Shown: positions 35,734-45,287 of the stretch, one piece after another
Layout of the letters: each line of letters starts with the position of its first letter
How positions within the stretch are numbered: the first letter of the stretch is position 1
Assembly (NCBI RefSeq): GCF_038070315.1
Contig: NZ_JBBPCC010000003.1
Coordinates: 286,365-350,364, forward strand
Reading direction: 5' to 3'
Length of the DNA stretch: 64,000 bases
Source of the DNA: Paenibacillus_G filicis
GTDB lineage: Bacteria > Bacillota > Bacilli > Paenibacillales > NBRC-103111
Position numbers and translations under genes: made by a program
The notes under the pieces: model-generated
Databases searched by the model: none
Seen by the model: the letters and a program-made list of their open reading frames with translations, nothing else
Told to the model about the DNA's origin: nothing

Positions 35734-36384
35734 TCATAAGCCTGACGCTAGCAAGTCCTCCAGCTCCGACAGCTGCTGCATATGGCCCGTCACCTCGACA
35801 CCCCTTGCCTTCATCACCACTGGGTCAGTCTTGTAACTGACGAAGGCGATGCCCGCACCCGCCGAGGCTGCGCCGTCAATCCAGGAATCTCCCACAGAGA
35901 GCCAGTTGCTGGCAGGAAGCTGGGGGAACTGCTCCAGCACATAACTGAACCCCGAGCTGGAGGGCTTCAATGCCGTCATCTGCTCCCGTCCCGCGATCAG
36001 ATCGAAGTATGCGGCGACTCCAGTAATCTCCAGCGCCTTCAGCGCAGCAGGCCGGGAATTATTGGTCACCACAACCAGCGTATATCGTCCATGCAGAGCT
36101 TCCAGTACCTGCAGGGCTCCCCGCTCCAGACCGGCCCCCTCCATTCCGCGCAGCTCATGCTCCGTGGCTATATCCATGGCTGCTGCGTACATCTCTGCCG
36201 TTAGGCCGCTAGACTTAGCCTGCTCCAGCATCGTAGAGGAAGTATGCTCGGACAACGGAAAATCCCCAGGCAGCAGCTGCAGGCCGAACAGGTATTCATA
36301 AATGTGCCGCTTCATCGCGGCAAAATCAATTCGTGACTGAAGCAGCGTATTGTCCATATCAAAAATGATTCCTTGAATCGGCAT
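35734..36384 (-). CDS. HAD family hydrolase (phosphoglycolate phosphatase-like)
   Basis: A 216-residue HAD hydrolase with motif I DMDNTL (9-14), motif II in VVVTNNS, motif III Lys in ALKPSSSGF and motif IV GDSWIDGAAS. A helical cap of about 70 residues follows motif I. The fold indicates a small-molecule phosphatase; substrate unknown. GGCGGA lies just before the ATG. It starts 18 bases after the upstream AraC gene stop and is probably co-transcribed. Confidence 0.85.
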   Translation of the reverse strand: MPIQGIIFDMDNTLLQSRIDFAAMKRHIYEYLFGLQLLPGDFPLSEHTSSTMLEQAKSSGLTAEMYAAAMDIATEHELRGMEGAGLERGALQVLEALHGRYTLVVVTNNSRPAALKALEITGVAAYFDLIAGREQMTALKPSSSGFSYVLEQFPQLPASNWLSVGDSWIDGAASAGAGIAFVSYKTDPVVMKARGVEVTGHMQQLSELEDLLASGL

Positions 36385-36402
36385 TCCGCCTCTCGCCTCT
36401 TT

Positions 36403-37377
36403 CTATGGTTTGGTTAGCGGGGAGCTCAGGCCCGCCTGATGCTGGGGCTCATTCGCTTTCCGGTATTGAGACGGCGTCATCCCGGTTTTCTTCTTGAAAA
36501 GCCGGTTAAAAAACTTCATATCCTGATAGCCGGTCCTCTGGGCGATGACAGAGATGTTGTCACGTGTCAATAGCAGCAGATCACAGCAAGCCTCTATCCG
36601 GCATTTGTGTATATAGTCCGTAAGCATCATCCCGGACCGGGCGATGAACCGGCGGCGGAACTGCCGCTCTCCCAGGCTAGCTTCAGCCGCCAGCTCCTTC
36701 ACGTATACCGCTTCCTGCGGTTGGCTTCGTATCCTCTCTGCGATCCGGTCCAAAATACGGTCCGTCTCCTTCTCCCGTTCAGTCTCCGATGCCAATCCGG
36801 GCAACCTCCCATCTCCATGGAGTGGGCTTGCGCCCGCCGCATCCTGCGGAAGGAGCCTACGCTGAACCTGCACCAGAAGCCGGACGATCTCAGCCTGCAC
36901 CATCGCCATAAAGCCCGGTTTCTTCTGCCGGAATTCCTCGTACATCCGATTGAAGGCGTGCTGGAAAGCATCCTCCCGGTCACGGAGGTACAACCAGGGC
37001 TGCTCCGGGTAACCTGTCTTCAGCAAGGCTTCCAGACTCTGATCGAGCCCAATTGCAGCGGACAGTCTCTCGACAAACCACTCGTTAAACAGACAGTTGT
37101 ACACGATCAGATGGCCGCTGTCTTTCGCTGACGTTTTCGGACGGAATACATGGGAGGCCCCCCGTGGAAGCACGAACAGATCGCCCTTGGCAACCGGGAT
37201 CGTCTGTCCCTCTATATGCTGATAGCCGCTGCCCTCACTGACGTAGCTAATCTCCAGAAATTCATGCCTGTGCTCCTCCAGATGGAATGATTCCGACACC
37301 CGGTTGATATGGAACGGCAGCTCCGGCGTCAAATACAGACTCCGGCTCGTGGTAATAATTCTCCGTTTGGCTTTCAA
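36403..37377 (-). CDS. AraC family regulator with N-terminal cupin, probable regulator of the glycosidase
   Basis: A 324-residue regulator: cupin sensor (about 20-110; HEFLEISYVSEGSGYQHIEG) and C-terminal AraC DNA-binding domain (about 215-310; VKELAAEASLGERQFRRRF and VIAQRTGYQDMKFFNRLFK). The TTG at 37377 is preferred because GGGGGAGGG precedes it; the open frame reaches 37452. The gene is divergent from the GH78-like glycosidase gene with 119 bases between the starts, the usual arrangement of a sugar-responsive activator and its target. Confidence 0.85.
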   Translation of the reverse strand: MKAKRRIITTSRSLYLTPELPFHINRVSESFHLEEHRHEFLEISYVSEGSGYQHIEGQTIPVAKGDLFVLPRGASHVFRPKTSAKDSGHLIVYNCLFNEWFVERLSAAIGLDQSLEALLKTGYPEQPWLYLRDREDAFQHAFNRMYEEFRQKKPGFMAMVQAEIVRLLVQVQRRLLPQDAAGASPLHGDGRLPGLASETEREKETDRILDRIAERIRSQPQEAVYVKELAAEASLGERQFRRRFIARSGMMLTDYIHKCRIEACCDLLLLTRDNISVIAQRTGYQDMKFFNRLFKKKTGMTPSQYRKANEPQHQAGLSSPLTKP

Positions 37378-37496
37378 GCAGCTCACCCTCCCCCTGACCG
37401 TATCGACCCTATCTTTTGTCCGAATCAACCCATAAATCATTCTTCTTCTCAATCTATACTAAATATAATCTCATGTGAAGAAGGAGTCTGATTCAG

Positions 37497-40388
37497 ATGA
37501 AGCTAGAGACAGAAACCGTGGAAGCAGCCTGGCAGGGACAATGGATATGGGGAGAAGGAGAACCGAGTCCGCGCAACGTCTGGCGCTGCTTCCGCAAGCG
37601 CTTCTCCCTGACGGAAGGGAACGGAGGCGATGCGACGCTCCGCATCACAGCGGACTCCCGTTACGTCCTCTTCGTCAACGGCACACAGGTTGGCCGGGGC
37701 CCTGTCCGCTCCTGGCCGTTCGAACTAGCCTACGACGAGTATGAAGTCGGCCATCTGCTCAAGACCGATCAGGTGAACGTAATCTCCGTGCTGGTGACCC
37801 ATTACGGAGTATCGACCTTTCAATACCTGCTGGGGCGGGGAGGCTTGCTGGCCGAGCTGCGGCAATCCGGCCAGGCCGAGCCGTTGCTCGTGACAGATGC
37901 TACCTGGCAGACGGCCGTTCACGCTGGCTATGACCGTCACTCGTCACGTATATCCTGCCAGCTCGGATTCACCGAGATTATCGATTCCCGGGTGTGGGAA
38001 GACTCCTGGCTGGACCCCCGCTCTGAGCTGGACTGGGCAGCCGCCCAAGTGATCGGTCCGGCTGGTGTGGAGCCGTGGACCCGGCTGGTCAAGCGGCCGA
38101 TTCCGTACCTGGCCGAGGAGCCGTTGTATCCTTCGCGCATCGAGACGGTCCGGGCCGTGAAGCCGGCGGCGTGGAGCGCGGTCATCGATCTGCGCAATCA
38201 TCTGGTACCCGAGAGCGTGCACCATGCCAACAATATCTGGTTCGTCGGTTATCTTGCCACAGTGATCCGCCTGGAGCAGCCGGGCAAGGTTACTCTCGGC
38301 AGCGCCGATGACGGGCGGGTCACACATACCATAAGTATGAACGGGATCTGGTATGGGCCGGAAGCCTATACGGGCGATGACGGAGAGCGTTATCTGACTG
38401 TAGAGCTGCCAGCCGGCGATCACTTTGTGCTGCTTCATCTGAACAGCTGCAATCACGGCCATGGCTTCCACTTTGGCGTGGATAGCGACCAATCGTTCCA
38501 AGTGCTGTCTCCGCTGCCAGACGTAGAGGGGGACTCCCCGTTCGTCACGCTCGGCCCCTTCGATGTGGTGGAGATCATCGATCATCAGCCAGGACGCGAG
38601 CTTCGCCTGGACCATCCCGATCTGGAGAAGGCCCGGACCTTGTCAGCCCCCGGGGAACTGCAGGCATGGACGGAGTGGGTTCGTCCCATCCCGGCCGCTC
38701 TGGTCAATCTTCAAGATGTATTCACATCATCAGTCTGGACCTCTGTCGCCCGTCAACAGCCTGTGCCGCAGCAGCTTCATGCGATGGCTACCTCCGGGGC
38801 GACGCCAGGGATCGTACCGGTATTCGCCGGACTCGATACGGAGATCGTCATCGACTTCGGACGTGAGCTTTCCGGCTTCCTGGCCTTCGAGATCGATGCA
38901 GCAGCGGGAACCGTTATCGACCTGTACGGTTTCGAATATATGAACGGGGACGGCTGGAGGCAACAGACCTACCAGTTGGACAACTCGCTTCGCTATGTGT
39001 GCCGAGATGGCAGACAATCCTATGTATCCCCGGTTCGGCGCGGCCTGCGCTATGTCGCAGTCACGGTTCGCGGCGCTGAACGCGAGGTCCGCTGGCATAA
39101 CTTGCGGATGATCCAGAGTCACTATCCGGTTGCGGAGACTGGTTCCTTCCAGAGCTCCGATCTGCTGCTCAATGAAATCTGGAGCCTGTGCCGTCACACG
39201 ACGCGCTTGTGTATGGAGGATACGTTCGTCGACTGCCCAGCCTACGAGCAAACCTATTGGGTCGGGGACGCCCGCAACGAAGCTCTAATCAACTACTACG
39301 TCTTCGGAGCCAAAGAGATCGTCGAGCATTCGCTGCGGCTCGTACCCGGATCTGCCTTTCAAACCCCGCTGTATGCCGACCAGGTGCCCAGCGGATGGAA
39401 TAGTGCCATTCCGAACTGGACGTTCTTCTGGGTATCCGCCTGCCTGGAATATTACCGATTCAGCGGAGATGCCCGGTTCGCTTCGGAGATATGGCCCTCG
39501 GTCCGTGCTACCCTGGACTGCTACAGGGATAACCTGGATTCTCAGGGGCTGCTGCGCATGAAGGGATGGAACTTCCTCGACTGGGCGCCGTTCGAGCAGC
39601 CGAAGGACGGCGTGGTGACGCCTCAGAATATGTTTATGGTCAAGGCCCTGCGGGATGCGGCCTCGCTGGCCGAAGCGGTAGGCGAGCCGATAGAGACAGC
39701 CCGGTTCATGGCGGAGGCCGAGCAACTGCGCAGAGCGATCAATGAGCATCTGTGGGACGAGAAGCTGGACGTATACGTGGACTGCCTGCATCCGGATGGT
39801 CGGCCCTCCGCAACGACGAGTATGCAAACCCAGGTCGCAGCCAGCCTGTGCGGAATTGCAGATGGAGACCGTGCCCGGCGGATGGGCGCTTATCTCGTAG
39901 ATCCCCCGGCTGACTTCGTGCAGATCGGCAGCCCCTTCATGTCCTTCTTCTACCATGAAGCGCTGGCGAAGCAGGGTAGGCTGGATGTACTGCTAGCGGA
40001 CATCCGCAAGCAGTACGGCACGATGATCGATTACGGAGCCACGACTTGCTGGGAAACCTACGCGAAGCCTGACAATCTGGCGCCAACACGCAGCCATTGT
40101 CATGCCTGGTCGGCAGGTCCCGCCTATTTCCTGGGTGCTTATGTGCTCGGCGTGACGGGCCTGACTCCCGGCTGGGACCGGGTACTCATCGCCCCCCACC
40201 CGGATTCGCTGGACTGGGCGCGCGGCTCCGTTCCGCTTCCCGACGGGGGCCGGATCGATATCTCCTGGCGGGTCGACCGGACCATCGGCCGCATGAAGCT
40301 CCGGGTCAGCGCCCCCGGAAGCGTGCGGCTCGAATATCAGGCACCTGAAGGCTTCGAACTGGACATAGAGAGCTGCCCCGTCGGATAG
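37497..40388 (+). CDS. GH78-like alpha-L-rhamnosidase family protein
   Basis: A 963-residue protein without a signal peptide. The N-terminal beta-sandwich (about 13-165; ITADSRYVLFVNGTQVGRGP) is followed by further beta domains. An (alpha/alpha)6 barrel (about 555-890) contains DTFVDCPAYEQTYWVGDAR, the place of the GH78 catalytic acidic residues, and GATTCWETY. A final beta domain closes the protein. It likely removes rhamnosyl or similar residues from imported oligosaccharides in the cytoplasm. The motif departs from the classical DCPQRDERLGW, so the exact sugar is uncertain. GGAG lies ten bases before the ATG. Confidence 0.85.
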   Translation: MKLETETVEAAWQGQWIWGEGEPSPRNVWRCFRKRFSLTEGNGGDATLRITADSRYVLFVNGTQVGRGPVRSWPFELAYDEYEVGHLLKTDQVNVISVLVTHYGVSTFQYLLGRGGLLAELRQSGQAEPLLVTDATWQTAVHAGYDRHSSRISCQLGFTEIIDSRVWEDSWLDPRSELDWAAAQVIGPAGVEPWTRLVKRPIPYLAEEPLYPSRIETVRAVKPAAWSAVIDLRNHLVPESVHHANNIWFVGYLATVIRLEQPGKVTLGSADDGRVTHTISMNGIWYGPEAYTGDDGERYLTVELPAGDHFVLLHLNSCNHGHGFHFGVDSDQSFQVLSPLPDVEGDSPFVTLGPFDVVEIIDHQPGRELRLDHPDLEKARTLSAPGELQAWTEWVRPIPAALVNLQDVFTSSVWTSVARQQPVPQQLHAMATSGATPGIVPVFAGLDTEIVIDFGRELSGFLAFEIDAAAGTVIDLYGFEYMNGDGWRQQTYQLDNSLRYVCRDGRQSYVSPVRRGLRYVAVTVRGAEREVRWHNLRMIQSHYPVAETGSFQSSDLLLNEIWSLCRHTTRLCMEDTFVDCPAYEQTYWVGDARNEALINYYVFGAKEIVEHSLRLVPGSAFQTPLYADQVPSGWNSAIPNWTFFWVSACLEYYRFSGDARFASEIWPSVRATLDCYRDNLDSQGLLRMKGWNFLDWAPFEQPKDGVVTPQNMFMVKALRDAASLAEAVGEPIETARFMAEAEQLRRAINEHLWDEKLDVYVDCLHPDGRPSATTSMQTQVAASLCGIADGDRARRMGAYLVDPPADFVQIGSPFMSFFYHEALAKQGRLDVLLADIRKQYGTMIDYGATTCWETYAKPDNLAPTRSHCHAWSAGPAYFLGAYVLGVTGLTPGWDRVLIAPHPDSLDWARGSVPLPDGGRIDISWRVDRTIGRMKLRVSAPGSVRLEYQAPEGFELDIESCPVG

Positions 40389-40532
40389 TGGCAACATCCG
40401 GGGCTGCCTTCTTATGAGCCTTCTACTGGCTGTACTGCACCCGCTTACCGCCGCGAATGGATGGGGTAAGCGGTGGCAGTGCCTCTGTCAGGAGCAGCCT
40501 CATGCCTGAGAGCCGGGGTCCTCATAGGCGGT

Positions 40533-40913
40533 TCAGCCGCTTGCCCTGATCTGTCTGTCGAACCGGTTAAGCCGTGTTCCCTGGTAAGTTAAATACCCGG
40601 TATCGCCTTCGACCAACAACCCGAATTGCTCAGACCGCACATGAAATTCCTGCCGCCTCCCGTCCTGGAACTCGAAAGTGACATAATAAGACGTATGTGC
40701 CGAGGAATTCCCGCTTCCTCCGGAAACTTCCGTTCTCTTCGCCACAACCTGGCAGGGAACCGTTATCTGCTCCGCAGCGTTATTGGAGCTCCACACAGTA
40801 ATTCCCTTGACGATGATAAAAATAAACGTACCTATGATGATGGCAGCTATCAAAACAAAAATGACCGTGAATCCGAACGGTGGTCCGAACGAATGATCAA
40901 ATGAACCGGGCAC
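40533..40913 (-). CDS. DUF2500-like membrane protein
   Basis: The 126-residue product has an N-terminal hydrophobic helix (about 13-38), then a beta-rich domain with VPCQVVAKRTEVSG, YYVTFEFQDGRRQEF and GDTGYLTYQGTRLNRFDR, the pattern of DUF2500. The GTG at 40913 is preferred because GGAGGAG precedes it and the family starts close to the helix; ATG 40931 or TTG 40997 are alternatives. It is downstream of rpiA on the same strand. Function unknown. Confidence 0.7.
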   Translation of the reverse strand: MPGSFDHSFGPPFGFTVIFVLIAAIIIGTFIFIIVKGITVWSSNNAAEQITVPCQVVAKRTEVSGGSGNSSAHTSYYVTFEFQDGRRQEFHVRSEQFGLLVEGDTGYLTYQGTRLNRFDRQIRASG

Positions 40914-41039
40914 GTCAGCCTTCTCCTCCATTCTGGGTGCCGCAGCCGCTATATGCGAGCTGCGGCTCTTATACTTTTCTTTCTTTCCAGGAGCCAAGGA
41001 ATCTATTATCTTGTGATTGCAGACCGCGCCTTTGGTGAT

Positions 41040-41723
41040 CTACAAACTCTCCTTCTCCAGCTCCCTCACGCTTCCGTCCCGATACCCGACGACTACGCTC
41101 CCAGCCATCCCGATAAATAGTCCGTTGTCCACCACACCGGGGATCTGGTTGATCTGCTCGTGCAGAATCTGCGGATTGGTGATCCGGCCAAACGCACAGT
41201 CTGCAATATAGTTGCCATTGTCCGTTATATAAGGGCCATCGCCAGAAGAGAAAGTGCGCAGTGTGGCCTGACAGCCCAGGGAGGCCAGCCGCTTCAGCGT
41301 CCATTCATGCCCGAATTTGACGATCTCGACCGGCAGTGGAAATCTTCCTAATTGAGGCGCCAGCTTGCTCTCATCGACAATAATAACCAGCCGCTTGCTT
41401 GCAGAAGCTACGATCTTCTCCCGCAGCAGGGCTCCGCCTCCGCCCTTGGTTACATTCCATGCCAGGTCCACTTCATCGGCGCCGTCAATCGTCAGATCGA
41501 TACCGTCGATCTCCGAGAAGGACACGATCGGGATACCGAGCTCCCGGGCCAGGCTCTCCGAATGACTGGAGGTGGCAATCGCGCGGATATGGAGACCTTC
41601 CTGCACTCTTTTGCCGATTTGCTGAATCGCCCAGTAGGCTGTGGTGCCCGTTCCTAACCCGACGACCATGCCATCATGGATATAGGCCACAGCTTTCTCG
41701 GCTGCTGCTCTTTTCGGTTCCAT
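41040..41723 (-). CDS. rpiA: Ribose-5-phosphate isomerase A
   Basis: A 227-residue RpiA interconverting ribose 5-phosphate and ribulose 5-phosphate in the pentose phosphate pathway. Motifs include VVGLGTGTTAYWAIQ, DLTIDGADEVD (catalytic Asp), KGGGGALLREKIVA (Lys and Glu of the active site), VDESKL and PGVVDNGLFIG. Full length for the family. A ribosome binding site (CAGGTGAG) precedes the ATG. Confidence 0.95.
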   Translation of the reverse strand: MEPKRAAAEKAVAYIHDGMVVGLGTGTTAYWAIQQIGKRVQEGLHIRAIATSSHSESLARELGIPIVSFSEIDGIDLTIDGADEVDLAWNVTKGGGGALLREKIVASASKRLVIIVDESKLAPQLGRFPLPVEIVKFGHEWTLKRLASLGCQATLRTFSSGDGPYITDNGNYIADCAFGRITNPQILHEQINQIPGVVDNGLFIGMAGSVVVGYRDGSVRELEKESL

Positions 41724-41775
41724 AGACTCACCTGCTTTTCTACGTATTTACTTCCAGTTTACAGGAAACCCATGG

Positions 41776-41820
41776 CAAAAAGCCATCCCTGTGTCGCCGG
41801 TACGGCGATCGGGAATGGCT
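41776..41820 (-). terminator. Intrinsic terminator of the siderophore-binding protein gene
   Basis: AGCCATCCC pairs with GGGAATGGCT (one mismatch), with an inner CGCCG/CGGCG stem, followed by five T residues on the minus strand. Confidence 0.8.
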
Positions 41821-41906
41821 CTTCTCTTCGGGATTCCTGCTATAACAAGCAGTTATCGCCTTATTTCAACCGCATAGCGTAAGACCTTTTGCAGCGCAGG
41901 AGATGC

Positions 41907-42893
41907 TTACTTCATCTCGAAATACTTCTGAAACTCGTCCAGCACCAGATTCGCCGCCTTGTAGCCGCCCGCCGAGTTCCAGATTGCCTCGTCCACCTTG
42001 AACACCTTGTTCGTCTTAGACACGTTCAGGTTTTTGAATAGCGGGTCGTTCATCCATTCCTCGACGACCTTGGTTGTGTCCGTCTTTCCTGGGGAATCCG
42101 AGGCGAAGTAGAACATGATGTCCCCGTCCATGCTTGGAATCTTCTCTTTCGTCAGCATTTCGATGAAGCCATCCCTATCCTGCGGAGCGGGACGAGCCAT
42201 GCCGAGCTGGCCCAGCAGCTGCCCGGAGAAGCTCGTCCTCAGATAGATTCTCACCTGGGTAGGCGAGAAACGGACAATCGACACCTTCGTCGAGAGCTTG
42301 CTGCCCAGCTTTGCCTTGATCTCGTCCATACGCTTGTCGAATGCAGCCATCGCCTTCTCGCCCTCAGCCGTCTTATTCAAGGCTTCCGCATACAGCTTGA
42401 AATTATCCTTCCAGGCGGCTGCCAGATCGGCGGAGAACACTGTCGGGGCAATCTGCTTCAGCTGCTCATAAACCTTCTCCTGCCTTACCTTGGTACCTAT
42501 GATCAGATCTGGCTTGAGTCCTGCGATCACCTCGATGTTCGGCTGCCCTTCGTCGCCGACGATCACGACATCCTTCATCTCTTCCTTGATGTGAGGATAC
42601 CAAGGCTCGCCGAACCAGGACTTCACCGCCCCCACCGGCTTGACGCCAAGGGTTAACAGCGCCTCGGTCCCTTCGTTCGTCAGGATAACCACCCGCTTCG
42701 GCGTGCCGGTCAGCGTGGTTTCGCCCATCGCGTGCTTAATCACACGGGGAGCCTCGTTCTTTGACACTTCCGTCGAAGCAGGCGCTTGCGGCTGGCCTGC
42801 GCTTCCGCAGCCTGCAGCAACGAGCAGGAGCGTGGACATGAGCACGAGCGACCATGCCCGGCTGGTTCGTATATTTTGTAGTAAAGCTTTCAT
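41907..42893 (-). CDS. Ferric-siderophore binding lipoprotein
   Basis: A 328-residue class III binding protein with lipobox-like AAGC (Cys about 29), short linker and binding domain (MGETTLTGTPKRVVILT, then GVKPVGAVKSWFG and LKPDLIIGTKVRQE). It is transcribed divergently from two FecCD permeases that lie behind the other Fur box, so the operon is split. Xenosiderophores such as hydroxamates or citrate are possible ligands. No ATPase is encoded here. GGGGGA lies nine bases before the ATG. Confidence 0.9.
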   Translation of the reverse strand: MKALLQNIRTSRAWSLVLMSTLLLVAAGCGSAGQPQAPASTEVSKNEAPRVIKHAMGETTLTGTPKRVVILTNEGTEALLTLGVKPVGAVKSWFGEPWYPHIKEEMKDVVIVGDEGQPNIEVIAGLKPDLIIGTKVRQEKVYEQLKQIAPTVFSADLAAAWKDNFKLYAEALNKTAEGEKAMAAFDKRMDEIKAKLGSKLSTKVSIVRFSPTQVRIYLRTSFSGQLLGQLGMARPAPQDRDGFIEMLTKEKIPSMDGDIMFYFASDSPGKTDTTKVVEEWMNDPLFKNLNVSKTNKVFKVDEAIWNSAGGYKAANLVLDEFQKYFEMK

Positions 42894-42925
42894 CTGGTTT
42901 TCCCCCTATACCTAAATAAAATCAA

Positions 42926-42942
42926 TTGAGAATGATTATCAA
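42926..42942. promoter_or_regulatory. Fur box of the binding-protein gene
   Basis: TTGAGAATGATTATCAA differs from an ideal 7-1-7 Fur box by one base in one arm. It lies 33 bases upstream of the binding-protein ATG. Confidence 0.82.
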
Positions 42943-42992
42943 TATGAAATGTAATGCAAAAAAGCGTGGAAAGTCAACCATTTTGTTGAGAA

Positions 42993-43007
42993 TGAGAATT
43001 ATATTCA
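42993..43007. promoter_or_regulatory. Second Fur-like box, for the permease operon
   Basis: TGAGAAT-T-ATATTCA is a weaker 7-1-7 match about 50 bases upstream of the TTG at 43054, overlapped by a further TGAGAATGAGAAT repeat starting at 42987. Confidence 0.6.
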
Positions 43008-43053
43008 TTGACAAAGCGAGGCGTAATCTCATAGAATTTCTAGGTGATCCTGT

Positions 43054-44100
43054 TTGTCCAACTTCAGATTTGAAAAGAGTGAAGAAGCCTTGGTCTTATT
43101 CAAAAATAGTCCAGCCCTCAGGCTCATCGGCCTGCTTGCCGGCGTGGTTCTGCTCATTTTGGTTCTGCTCGCCAGCGTCCTGCTCGGCCATCAGAATTTC
43201 AGCGTGCAGCAGCTCTGGCAGGCCTACAGCCAATTCAACGGCTCCAACGAGCACCTGATTCTACTTAACACCCGCGTCCCCCGGGCAATTATCGCAGCCA
43301 TGGTCGGAGCAAGTCTGGCGCTGGCGGGCGCTATCATGCAGGTCATTACGAAAAATCCCATCGCCTCCCCCTCCGTATTCGGCATTAACTCGGGGGCGGT
43401 TCTGTTTATCGTGATCGGACTGGCCGCTTACGGCAGTTCGCTGACGATGGGCAGCATGGTCTGGATCGCCTTCGTCGGGGCAGGCGTGACCGCGCTGTTC
43501 GTCTATGTGCTGTCCATGCAGGGAGGCGCGCGCTATGAGCCGGTCAAGCTTACGCTAGCAGGCGCCTCTGTCGCCGCGTTCGCTTCCTCCATTACCTCGG
43601 GCATTATCCTGATCAAGAAGGATTCGCTGGAGACTGCGTTGTTCTGGATGATCGGCTCCGTCTCCGGACGACAGCTGGAGCATCTGGTCATCGTGTTGCC
43701 TTACATGGTGATCGGCTGGATCATCGCGCTGCTGCTCTCCGCCTCCTTGAACGTCGTCGCCCTTGGCGATGAGATCGCTCAGGGGCTTGGGCAGCGCATC
43801 ATGCTCATCCGCGGTATAGCCGCTGCCGTGATCGTACTGCTAGCGGGCAGCTCCGTCGCCGTAGCGGGGCCGATCGCCTTTGTCGGCCTGATCGTTCCCC
43901 ATCTATGCCGGTATATCGTAGGCACGGATCACCGCTGGCTGCTTCCGTACTGCGCGCTGGCGGGTGCTCTGCTGCTAGTCGGCGCCGATCTGGCTTCACG
44001 GTTTATTATCATTTCCAAAGAGGTTCCGGTAGGAGTCGCAACGGCGCTGATTGGGGTTCCGTTCCTGATTCATGTAGCGAGAAGGAGTAAACATGCTTAA
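43054..44100 (+). CDS. FecCD-type siderophore ABC permease (first subunit)
   Basis: A 348-residue permease with the FecCD motifs NTRVPRAIIAAMVGASLALAG, ITKNPIASPSVFGINSGA, LGDEIAQGLGQR and FVGLIVPHLCRYIVG. The TTG at 43054 is used because AGGTGA lies a suitable distance upstream; no good ATG exists before the first helix. Its end overlaps the next permease by eight bases. Confidence 0.9.
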   Translation: MSNFRFEKSEEALVLFKNSPALRLIGLLAGVVLLILVLLASVLLGHQNFSVQQLWQAYSQFNGSNEHLILLNTRVPRAIIAAMVGASLALAGAIMQVITKNPIASPSVFGINSGAVLFIVIGLAAYGSSLTMGSMVWIAFVGAGVTALFVYVLSMQGGARYEPVKLTLAGASVAAFASSITSGIILIKKDSLETALFWMIGSVSGRQLEHLVIVLPYMVIGWIIALLLSASLNVVALGDEIAQGLGQRIMLIRGIAAAVIVLLAGSSVAVAGPIAFVGLIVPHLCRYIVGTDHRWLLPYCALAGALLLVGADLASRFIIISKEVPVGVATALIGVPFLIHVARRSKHA

Positions 44101-45094
44101 ACGTCAACGAAGCAAACCGTTAACCATTCTGGTACTGTTGAGCCTCCTGCTGGTGGGCTTGTCCTTGCTCAGTCTGTCGCTGGGCAGCGTCCGGATTCCG
44201 ATCGGCGAGGTACTGTTATCCTTGACAGGGCAAAATCCAGGCAGCAACGATCTGATCATCACGCAGTTCCGGCTGCCGAGAATCGTCGGGGCGGTGCTCG
44301 TCGGAGGAGCTCTGGCGGTATCCGGCGCGCTGCTCCAAGGCGTCATCCGCAACCCGCTGGCATCTCCCGATATCATCGGCGTCACCGGTGGTGCCTCCGT
44401 GATGGTCGTCGCCTTCATGACGATCTTCGCCGGGAAGTACAGCATTAACTGGGTACCGTTGATCGCGATCGTAGGCGCATTCCTCGCGGCCGGCCTCAAC
44501 TACCTGCTGGCCTGGAAGCGTGGTGTGTCGCCGTTCCGGCTCATCCTGATCGGAATCGGCATCTCAACGGCGATGAGCGCGTTGACGACATACCTGCTGC
44601 TCAGCGGTCCGTCCTATCTCGCTGCCCAGGTGCTGAACTGGACGACCGGCAGCATCTACGGGACGAACTGGAAGCATATCGCGGCGCTGTGGCCTTGGGT
44701 CGCTCTCTTCATCCCGCTGTCCATGTTCTACGCCAAGGAATTGAATGTGCAGTCCCTGGGGGAACCTGCCGCAGTTGGACTGGGCAGCCGTCTGCAGGTG
44801 AGCCGTATGATCGTGCTGTGCTATACGGTCGCACTAGCCGGCGCGGCGGTAGGCATCGCGGGTACGCTTTCCTTTATCGGACTGCTGGCCCCTCATATGT
44901 CGCGCAAGCTAGCCGGTAATTCGTACCAGCTGCTGATCCCGGTGTCCGGCCTCGTCGGCGGAATCATCCTGGTGCTCGCCGATCTGGCGGGGAGAATGCT
45001 GTTTCAGCCGCTCGATATTCCGGCCGGGGTCTTTACCGCAGGGATCGGGGCTCCGTTCTTCATGTATCTGCTGTTCAAACGCAAACCCGTTTAA
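44093..45094 (+). CDS. FecCD-type siderophore ABC permease (second subunit)
   Basis: A 333-residue permease with FRLPRIVGAVLVGGALAVSG, GVIRNPLASPDIIGVTGGAS, LGEPAAVGLGSRLQ and FIGLLAPHMSRKL. GGAG precedes the ATG, which lies within the end of the previous gene. It completes the membrane part of the second siderophore importer. Confidence 0.92.
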   Translation: MLKRQRSKPLTILVLLSLLLVGLSLLSLSLGSVRIPIGEVLLSLTGQNPGSNDLIITQFRLPRIVGAVLVGGALAVSGALLQGVIRNPLASPDIIGVTGGASVMVVAFMTIFAGKYSINWVPLIAIVGAFLAAGLNYLLAWKRGVSPFRLILIGIGISTAMSALTTYLLLSGPSYLAAQVLNWTTGSIYGTNWKHIAALWPWVALFIPLSMFYAKELNVQSLGEPAAVGLGSRLQVSRMIVLCYTVALAGAAVGIAGTLSFIGLLAPHMSRKLAGNSYQLLIPVSGLVGGIILVLADLAGRMLFQPLDIPAGVFTAGIGAPFFMYLLFKRKPV

Positions 45095-45113
45095 AACATA
45101 GGCAAGACAATCC

Positions 45114-45149
45114 GGCAGGCAGCGGGGTACTCCCCTCCCCTGCCTTTTC
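45114..45149 (+). terminator. Intrinsic terminator of the permease operon
   Basis: GGCAGG/CCTGCC outer and GGGG/CCCC inner stems, followed by TTTTCTTTT. Confidence 0.8.
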
Positions 45150-45244
45150 TTTTGCCTTTAGACCCCCTATCCGTTCTATAGTCCTCCAGGGCTTACGACT
45201 CCTTTACTCCACTGGAAAAGGCAAGTATACTGCGCTTAGAAAAT

Positions 45245-45260
45245 GTGAGTGATTACTCAC
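45245..45260. promoter_or_regulatory. Perfect inverted repeat, likely TetR operator
   Basis: GTGAGT-GATT-ACTCAC lies upstream of the decayed exporter, whose regulator gene (TetR) is downstream. The size and symmetry are typical of TetR operators. Confidence 0.6.
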
Positions 45261-45287
45261 TTTCATATCCTGAGGAGGAGGATGAGA

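Noticed and set aside
40438..40475. CCGCTTACC/GGTAAGCGG hairpin after the GH78-like gene as a terminator
   Set aside because: Good stem but no T run on either strand.
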